This document shows, piece after piece, positions 58,550 to 64,000 of a DNA stretch of 64,000 nt; position 1 is the first letter of the stretch; each line of letters begins with the position of its first letter. The notes below the pieces were generated by a model. That model had not been told where the DNA came from. It saw only the letters and a list, made by a program, of their open reading frames with translations, and searched no databases. Source of the DNA: Bradyrhizobium sp. Ai1a-2. GTDB taxonomy: Bacteria > Pseudomonadota > Alphaproteobacteria > Rhizobiales > Xanthobacteraceae. Where the stretch lies: the NCBI RefSeq assembly GCF_000426245.1, contig NZ_AUEZ01000036.1:1-64000 (forward strand), read 5' to 3'. The position numbers and the translations under genes were made by a program.

Positions 58550-60202
58550 TCAGAGTGTGCGATACAACGATTTCGCATGGTCGCGCAGGCCGAGCGGGAA
58601 CGGCGGTGCTTCAGATGGCGGAGTGACGACTTCGATGTAGACGCCGCTCTGCGCGCCTGCGGCGCTTCGCAACGCCTGGTCGAGCTCGCCGCAAGTCGTG
58701 GCTCGCGCCGTCATCCAGCCGTCGCAGCCCAGCACCCGCGGCAGCTCGGCATATCGCCAGGATGGGACGTCGTTGTAGGCGATGGAAGGCTCCTTGGCGA
58801 GGAGACGCTCGATGAGATAGCCGCCGTTGTTCAGCACGAAGATCACCGGCTTCAAACCGAGACGGGCAAACTGGCTGATTTCCTGCACCGTGAATTGATG
58901 AGAGCCTTCTCCGGTGATGAGGACCGTGCGTCGGTGTGGGGCGGCGACGGCAGCACCGAGCGCGGCCGGAGTCGCCCAGCCGATCGATGCCCACAGCCCC
59001 TGGTTCTGGAAGCTTGCTCCCTGCGGCAGCCGCGCGAAAGCCAGCCCCATGGAGGCGGTGCCGGTCTCCGCGACGACGATGTCGTCAGGCCTTATGAACT
59101 TGCTCCAGCGCGAATATAGCGCGGCAGCCGTGATAGGATCGTCGTCATTGCCGCTTCCCGCGCCGGGCGAGTCGGCATGAGGCGGCATCGCCACCTTGTC
59201 GTGCCTGCCCAGGCGCTTCGCAAGCGCGGCGAGGACGTCGCCCATCTCGAGGCCGGAATACGTGCGCCCCTGCAAGGTGACGTGGTGATGATCTATCGAA
59301 ATAAGCCGTGCCGGATCCAGTTTGGCGGTGAAGGCACCGGTGTTCAGGTCGCTGAAAAGTGTGCCGACGGCGAGCACAAGATCGCAGCTCTCGACAAACT
59401 GGCGCACATTCTCGTTCATCAATCGGCCAGCATACATGCCGACATACGCCGACTGGCTTTCGTCGAGCACGGATTTGTCGAGAAACATGGTGGCGAACGG
59501 CAAGCCGGACGCGTCGACAATCGCCTGCATTGTCCGCTGCAGGCCGGTACGTGCCACCAACAGGCCAGGCAGGATGCATGCCGTCTTTGCCCGATCGATG
59601 CTTGAGAGGATTGCATTCACAACCTTCTCGAGAAGGACGGGATCGCTTCCAGGAGCAGCGATAGGTTGGGCGCTTCCAAGCACGGGCCGGTCGGCGAGAT
59701 CGGCGGGGAAGGCCATGTAGACGGGTCGGAGATGATAGAATGCTTCAAACAGGAGGCGTTCGGTTTCATATGCGGCATTCTGCGGCGTCATGACCGCGTG
59801 CGCGCAGACCACCGGTTCGCTCATGCGGCGGAACAGATCGAATTCACCGTTGCCCAGCGTGTGGTGCAGCACCGAGCGAGCGGCTTGCGCCGTCGTAGGC
59901 GGCATCCCGACCAGGTGGAAGACCGGCAGATGCTCGGCGTAAGCGCCGGCGATGCCGTTCAGCGCGCTGAGCTCGCCCACGCCGTAGGTGGTGCAGACGG
60001 CGCCGGCGCCCTTCATCCGCGCATAGCCGTCTGCAGCATAGGCGGCGTTGAGCTCGTTGCAGCACCCAATCCAGCGCGATCCGCGCTCGCTGTACGTCGC
60101 ATCGTTGAGTGGAAAGGAAAAGTCGCCGGGAACGCCAAAGACATCGGCGATGCCGACATCACGAAGCCGCGAGAGGACGTGCTGAATAACGGTTCTTGGC
60201 AT
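58550..60202 (-). CDS. ThDP-dependent 2-keto-acid decarboxylase (pyruvate/indolepyruvate type)
   Basis: A 550-residue thiamine-diphosphate enzyme with the three domains of pyruvate and indolepyruvate decarboxylases. Marks are GVPGDFSFPLNDA, the cofactor Glu in CNELNAAYAADGYAR, the double-His motif VLHHTLGNGEFD of this subgroup, and the ThDP motif GEGSHQFTVQEISQFARLGLKPVIFVLNN. Its substrate (pyruvate, indolepyruvate or phenylpyruvate) cannot be fixed; indole-3-acetate formation is a possibility in a plant-associated organism. The motif starts GEG instead of the usual GDG. GAGGAG precedes either GTG 60205 or ATG 60202. Transcribed alone. Confidence 0.85.
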   Translation of the reverse strand: MPRTVIQHVLSRLRDVGIADVFGVPGDFSFPLNDATYSERGSRWIGCCNELNAAYAADGYARMKGAGAVCTTYGVGELSALNGIAGAYAEHLPVFHLVGMPPTTAQAARSVLHHTLGNGEFDLFRRMSEPVVCAHAVMTPQNAAYETERLLFEAFYHLRPVYMAFPADLADRPVLGSAQPIAAPGSDPVLLEKVVNAILSSIDRAKTACILPGLLVARTGLQRTMQAIVDASGLPFATMFLDKSVLDESQSAYVGMYAGRLMNENVRQFVESCDLVLAVGTLFSDLNTGAFTAKLDPARLISIDHHHVTLQGRTYSGLEMGDVLAALAKRLGRHDKVAMPPHADSPGAGSGNDDDPITAAALYSRWSKFIRPDDIVVAETGTASMGLAFARLPQGASFQNQGLWASIGWATPAALGAAVAAPHRRTVLITGEGSHQFTVQEISQFARLGLKPVIFVLNNGGYLIERLLAKEPSIAYNDVPSWRYAELPRVLGCDGWMTARATTCGELDQALRSAAGAQSGVYIEVVTPPSEAPPFPLGLRDHAKSLYRTL

Positions 60203-60548
60203 CACGCGGTCTCCTCGGGAGCTCGCGTGAACAGCGGATTGCGGCTATGCCAGCCATCTTCGATGAGACGGATCTTTTCGAGGGTGCTGGTTGCCATGAA
60301 CGGCGAAAAAGCGCGAGGTGACAAGGTTGACATCTCCATGGAAAGTAAGCGTTGACGCTGCTCACCCCCCAAGCTCGCACGTCTCTCTTCCGTCCTCCTG
60401 TTATGTGATGAAAATCGCCGATAACAACAGTAAACGGTTCAACCCGCGGGTCGGACAGAGCAGGGCAGATTGATTGACATGGGCACGCGGAAGCTGCCGA
60501 CAGGCCGGTAAGGCCGCTGACGGCATCGCGAACCTCCACCCTGAGCGG
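60203..60548. other. Intergenic region
   Basis: This 346-bp stretch lies upstream of the decarboxylase gene and downstream of the DUF1127-like gene, both leftward. It should hold the decarboxylase promoter. I see no convincing gene. Confidence 0.45.
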
Positions 60549-60749
60549 TCAACACTCACGACAAAATCGAACGGTGAACTCGACGTGGGAGCGGTCCCGA
60601 ATACCCATCTCGCGGAGAGTTTGATCATCAAGCGCAGCGAGCGCGCGGACTGCTCGCCTGACTTCGCGCTCGTCTTCCCACTGCGTCCACAGTGAGGGCG
60701 TGCTTGGGAGGGAAGTATCGAAAGAAGACCTGTCCACATCAAACTCCAC
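60549..60749 (-). CDS. DUF1127-like small protein
   Basis: A 66-residue protein whose second half fits the DUF1127 pattern (EVRRAVRALAALDDQTLREMGIRDRSHVEFTVRFCRE; compare L..L.D..L.DIGI.R..I). Such proteins are common in alphaproteobacteria; some bind RNA or affect phosphate and carbon regulation. The first codon may be GTG 60749, or GTG 60737, which has GGAG six bases upstream. The call is limited by the short length. Confidence 0.6.
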   Translation of the reverse strand: MEFDVDRSSFDTSLPSTPSLWTQWEDEREVRRAVRALAALDDQTLREMGIRDRSHVEFTVRFCREC

Positions 60750-61141
60750 AACCTGTTGGCGGGAGCGAATGTGGTTTTCCTTTGTTACGGTACGATAACC
60801 GCGTGCGGAAATCTGGTTACATCGGAAATGATCGGTTGCGCCGCTGTTATACTTCGCTTCGGCATCGAGCAGACGTAGAGACTACAGCCAGAAATCGAAG
60901 GTCATCGATAAATTAAAAGAGAGCTCGCGGCTCGCGCCTGTGACGACGGCGTGATCGCCGGAATCCATTCGAAGAAATCCCGAGCGTCCGCCAATCACGA
61001 TCCCGCACAACACCTGGAGAATTTCGAGCGTGCGCGGAAGCGAAACTATTTCAGCCGCCAGATGAGCGCGCCGCAATTCGAGGCCGACCACTTCGTCACG
61101 TCTGCTCGTGGATCGGGAATGGAGCGTGCCTGCCTCCCGTC
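60750..61141. other. Intergenic region with palindrome
   Basis: This 392-bp stretch lies between the DUF1127-like gene and the end of the sorbosone dehydrogenase gene. It contains one imperfect palindrome (60784-60799). The open frames at 60951-61145 (+) and 60882-61370 (-) have no recognisable domain. Confidence 0.45.
60784..60799. promoter_or_regulatory. Operator-like palindrome upstream of DUF1127-like gene
   Basis: GTTACGGTACGATAAC pairs at six of eight positions (outer GTTA/TAAC and inner GTAC). It lies about 35-50 bp upstream of the DUF1127-like start, where a repressor site would be expected. No regulator gene is next to it. Confidence 0.3.
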
Positions 61142-62896
61142 CTAATTGGCGTGGCCGATTGCCCAGACATAGGAGGCCACTGCGGCAGTGTCGGCGTCCG
61201 ACAGCTCGGCGCCGCCCTTCGGCGGCATGACGCCGGTATAGTTGCGCGGGTGCGGTACACCGTCGGTCACCGTCTTGGCGATCGCCGCAAGGCTGCCGTC
61301 GCTCCACACCCAGTTGCCGGAAGTCAGGTCTGGACCGACTGACGTCCCTCGCGCATCTGATCCGTGACATCCGCTGCAGGTGCCGTTGCTGGCTTCGCCG
61401 TGGAAGATACGGTCGCCGAGCGCAACCTGATCTTTAGTGGCGCCAGGCGGCACCGGCAGATTCGCCGTGACGCGCCCGGCGTCGGCATGGGTCCCTTCCG
61501 GCGGCGCTGCCGCACGCTCCGAACCCGATGCCGCGGCGGCTGCCGGTGCTGCAGCCAGTCGCGCGGTTGCCGCATCGCCGCGATAAGTCACTCGCCAGAT
61601 ACGGCCATGCACGTCGTCGGAGATATAGAGTGCGCCGTCCGGTCCTATCGCAAGGCCGGTCGGTCGAAAGGCGGCGCGACCGGGATCCTTGTGCGCGCCT
61701 GCGAAGCCGTCCGCGAACACCACATAGCTGCCCGTCGCCTTGCCGTCGGCCATCGGCTGGAAGACAACATTGTAGCCCGCCTGCTCCCGCGGCGCGCGAT
61801 TCCACGAACCATGGAAAGCGATGAAGGCGCCGTCGCGATAAGGCTCAGGGAACTGCGTGCCGCTATAGATCAGCATGTCGTTGGGCGCCCAATGACCGGG
61901 AAAGGCGGCGACCGGCGCTTGCTTATTGGCACAGACACCAACCGTCTTGCCGCCATCGCCGCCATATTCGGGCGCCAGGACGAGCTTTTTCTGGTTCTGG
62001 TCGTAATAGCATTCCGGCCATCCGTAGTCGGCGCCATCCTTCAGCTCGAGGAGCTCCTCGGCCGGCAACTCGACGCCCTGCTCGACCGTGTAGAGCTTGG
62101 GCCAATTCTGCGACAGCTGATCGCGGCCGTGCTGGGTGACATAGAGCCGCCCAGCCTTGTCCAACGCGAATCCTTCACCATTGCGGATGCCGGTGGCGTA
62201 GCGCTCGGCCGCCGAGAAGGTCTGATCGGTCTTGTTGGCGTCGTAGCGCCAGGTGCCGGCACGCGTCTCCAGTTCGGTACACGGATTGAGACCGGGCGAT
62301 AGCGGCATGCGGTTGTCGGACTGGCAGGCATTGGTGGCGGATCCCAGATCGACGAACAGGTTGCCCCGCGCGTCGATAATAAATGGGTGCATCGGGTGGT
62401 CGCCGGTCAGTGGCATGCCGGACACGACCGTCTGCGGCTGGCTGGCCGGCGCGATTTCGCCCGGAGCGCGCGCATAACGGACGATCTTGTCGTTCAGTTC
62501 GGCGTAGAGCGCACCATCATAGAGGGCGATGCCGGTGCCGCCGGCCGCGCCCATGGACTTGTCCGGGCCAAAACGTCTGATGGCGTCTGCCTTCCCACTG
62601 CCAGTCGTGTCCTTGAGCGCGAGCAGAAATCCACCGGCCGGCGGAGTGTCGTTATGGTAGTAGCGGCCGCTCCAGGTGTTGGCATAGACGACATTGTCGC
62701 TGCTGACCGCAAGATGGCGGACATGGCCGAGATTGTCGGCAAAGACCGTGGCGCAGAATCCGGGCGAGAGGGTGATGCCGATATCCTGATTTTGGCATTC
62801 TGCGGCGGCGACGCCATGGGGAGCAGCCGCTGCGGCCATGACCAACATCAAGACGGCTGAAGGGAGATTTATCTTCGCGCGCTCGTTTGATGGCAT
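61142..62896 (-). CDS. Exported sorbosone/glucose dehydrogenase-like protein fused to cytochrome c
   Basis: A 584-residue periplasmic protein. It has a signal peptide (VLMLVMAAAAAPHGVAAAE). Next comes a six-bladed beta-propeller of the sorbosone/glucose dehydrogenase type (about residues 40-440, with HPFIIDARGNLFVDLGSATNACQ, YATGIRNGEGFALDKAGRLYVTQHGRDQL, FIAFHGSWNRAP and RPTGLAIGPDGALYISDD). An Ala/Pro-rich linker leads to a C-terminal cytochrome c (about 490-584) with haem motif CSGCH and axial-ligand region TGVMPPKGG. The enzyme would oxidise a sugar or aldehyde, probably with PQQ, and pass electrons to its own haem. ATG 62896 follows GAGAG; the frame opens nine codons earlier. Confidence 0.85.
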   Translation of the reverse strand: MPSNERAKINLPSAVLMLVMAAAAAPHGVAAAECQNQDIGITLSPGFCATVFADNLGHVRHLAVSSDNVVYANTWSGRYYHNDTPPAGGFLLALKDTTGSGKADAIRRFGPDKSMGAAGGTGIALYDGALYAELNDKIVRYARAPGEIAPASQPQTVVSGMPLTGDHPMHPFIIDARGNLFVDLGSATNACQSDNRMPLSPGLNPCTELETRAGTWRYDANKTDQTFSAAERYATGIRNGEGFALDKAGRLYVTQHGRDQLSQNWPKLYTVEQGVELPAEELLELKDGADYGWPECYYDQNQKKLVLAPEYGGDGGKTVGVCANKQAPVAAFPGHWAPNDMLIYSGTQFPEPYRDGAFIAFHGSWNRAPREQAGYNVVFQPMADGKATGSYVVFADGFAGAHKDPGRAAFRPTGLAIGPDGALYISDDVHGRIWRVTYRGDAATARLAAAPAAAAASGSERAAAPPEGTHADAGRVTANLPVPPGATKDQVALGDRIFHGEASNGTCSGCHGSDARGTSVGPDLTSGNWVWSDGSLAAIAKTVTDGVPHPRNYTGVMPPKGGAELSDADTAAVASYVWAIGHAN

Positions 62897-63315
62897 TTGT
62901 CTCTCGTCCCTTACGCAGCCCAACGGAACTGAACCACGGGCTCGGTTCGCTTCACACCGCTATTTTCTGAAATTTATAACGGTAGGTCGTATTGAAACGC
63001 AGACATTTCGGATTTGCACGAGTACCGGAGACTCAAAGCTTTGTGATCGGATCGGGCCGCGCCAGCAGCGGACGTTTCGATTCGACGTGGTCACACCAGG
63101 TCTGGAATTGGCAGCAAGCCTTGCGTCGCAGGGGCATGAAATGAGGCGGGGCCAAACGGCGGTGGCATCGCGATAAGAGCCTTGCGGATCGAGAGATCGA
63201 ATGTAATCTCGCGGCTGGGGCAGGTTGATGAACCTGACCTGCGTTGGAACTCGATGCAGATTCTTCCCGCTCCGCTTGTTTGGCGTCGCCGAGGGGCGAC
63301 GAAAGGGACGCGTTG
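62897..63315. other. Divergent intergenic region
   Basis: This 419-bp gap lies between the leftward dehydrogenase gene and the rightward SnoaL-like gene and must hold both promoters. Frames at 62838-63176 (+) and 63091-63717 (-) overlap real genes or lack any family resemblance. No repeat is seen. Confidence 0.5.
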
Positions 63316-63690
63316 ATGATGGACTGTACCTTCGACCCCATCGCGGTGGTCGTGGATTGGCTCGACTCTTGTAGAGCGCGAAATCTTGATGAGTTGTTGG
63401 ACTTGTACGACGCGAGAGGATCGCTCGAATGCGCGTGCGGCGGCCCGTACATCTATCAAGGTCGCGAGGACATCACCCGCTATTGGTCGATGCGATTGGA
63501 GAAGGCGGTCCCACACGCGTTCAGTCTGATCGAACTGGTGCCCACCGGTAGCGACGAGAGGCCCTGCATCGTACTCGATTACGTGGCGTACGATGGAAAG
63601 CCCGTACGAACTCGCTTCGAGTTTACAAAGGCCGGGAAGATCGCTCGGACCGCTTGTGCACCTGTGATACAGCCTTCGAAGGCAGCGTAG
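63316..63690 (+). CDS. SnoaL/NTF2-like protein
   Basis: A 124-residue protein with an NTF2/SnoaL-like cone fold: FDPIAVVVDWLDSCRARNLDELLDLYDARGSLECACG, GREDITRYWSMRLE, IELVPTGSDERPCIVLDYVAYDGKPVRTRFEFTKAGKI. Such proteins bind or isomerise small molecules, or help assembly; no specific activity can be read. The start at 63316 is chosen because AAAGGGA lies seven bases upstream; the frame opens at 63244. mosB follows after 59 bp on the same strand and may be co-transcribed. Confidence 0.75.
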   Translation: MMDCTFDPIAVVVDWLDSCRARNLDELLDLYDARGSLECACGGPYIYQGREDITRYWSMRLEKAVPHAFSLIELVPTGSDERPCIVLDYVAYDGKPVRTRFEFTKAGKIARTACAPVIQPSKAA

Positions 63691-63749
63691 ATCCAAGGTC
63701 GTATTGCGACTTTTCACCCCGAGCGCATTGAAGAAAAGGACGTTTCCTT

Positions 63750-64000
63750 ATGGCAAACACGACGGCGGAGCTTGAAGCGCTCCTCATGCAGCGTTCACTC
63801 ACCGATCCGGAGCTTGCGGTTGCGGTGGACACGGCGACGAACTTCCGGATCCTGCCGGATGCTACCGTGATCAAGATCGGCGGACAGAGCATCATCGACC
63901 GCGGTCGCGCCGCGGTCTACCCGCTCGTTGACGAGATCGTCTCTGCCCGCAACCTGCACAAACTTCTCATCGGAACCGGAGCAGGCACCCGCGCTCGGCA
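63750..64000 (+). CDS. mosB: Molybdenum storage protein beta subunit MosB (5' part)
   Basis: The first 83 codons of a gene cut by the window end. LEALLMQRSLTDPELAVAVD, FRILPDATVIKIGGQSIIDRG and AVYPLVDEIV, then KLLIGTGAGTRAR, match Azotobacter MosB closely. The fold is an amino-acid-kinase type; MosA and MosB form a hexamer cage that stores molybdenum as polyoxomolybdate, using ATP. KIGGQ and GTGAGTRAR are nucleotide-binding segments. AAGAAAAGGA at 63731-63740 is the ribosome site. Molybdenum storage is mostly known in nitrogen fixers, which fits a diazotrophic Bradyrhizobium. mosA is not in the window. Confidence 0.93.
   Translation, partial: MANTTAELEALLMQRSLTDPELAVAVDTATNFRILPDATVIKIGGQSIIDRGRAAVYPLVDEIVSARNLHKLLIGTGAGTRAR

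Noticed and set aside
60951..61145. A 64-codon + strand frame next to the sorbosone dehydrogenase gene
   Set aside because: No recognisable family and no good ribosome site; it overlaps the end of the dehydrogenase gene.
1..64000. CRISPR arrays, tRNA or rRNA genes, insertion sequences, prophage genes
   Set aside because: None was seen. The repeats present are dispersed palindromes, not spaced direct repeats, and no transposase or integrase translation was found.

Overview
The window looks like the chromosome of a Bradyrhizobium-type alphaproteobacterium (Rhizobiales). The evidence is the high GC content, small rhizobial palindromic repeats between genes, and a complete lateral-type flagellar locus with the rhizobial hallmarks flaF, flbT, motC, motE and a Rem/FtcR/LafR-type regulator. 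A molybdenum storage protein gene (mosB) at the right edge suggests a diazotroph. Gene names rest on reading the translated sequence; no database search was possible.

Left part (1-5576): the end of a YbjN-like gene, a leftward pair (CapA-type metallophosphatase, then an MHS-family MFS symporter), an intergenic region with two inverted repeats, a class II (SIRT4-like) sirtuin and an exported ThuA-domain protein.

Surface-signalling and adhesin block (5896-19819): a periplasmic STN protein with a TonB-C-like tail, an ECF sigma factor, a FecR-type anti-sigma factor and a 3802-residue filamentous-haemagglutinin-type TpsA exoprotein follow one another on the + strand. The order and the odd barrel-less STN protein recall the VreA-VreI-VreR (PUMA3) system of Pseudomonas aeruginosa, which is linked to phosphate starvation and a TpsA exoprotein. 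A PHO-box-like sequence precedes the giant gene here. No TpsB transporter is present in the window.

Flagellar block (19941-56193): fliI and flgF run leftward; divergently, motA-fliM-orf-fliN-fliG-flhB, then flgB-flgC-fliE-flgG-flgA-flgI-motE-flgH-fliL-fliP, one flagellin gene with a structured leader, fliF-fliH-motB-motC-fliK-lytic transglycosylase, and flgE-flgK-flgL-flaF-flbT-flgD-fliQ-flhA-fliR followed by four small accessory genes (FliJ-like, FlgJ rod-binding, FlgN-like, FliL-like). A LafR-type regulator, a membrane coiled-coil protein and a five-repeat DUF1217 protein lie on the - strand at the end. Together these encode nearly everything for one flagellum: basal body, export gate, motor with speed-control proteins, hook, filament and regulators. 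Two operons (flgB and fliF) share a 14-base motif at the same distance from their starts, and the flagellin Shine-Dalgarno can be paired into a hairpin.

Right part (56280-64000): a small secreted protein, an exported bicupin oxalate decarboxylase, a thiamine-diphosphate 2-keto-acid decarboxylase, a DUF1127-like small protein, an exported sorbosone dehydrogenase fused to cytochrome c, a SnoaL-like protein and the first 83 codons of mosB.
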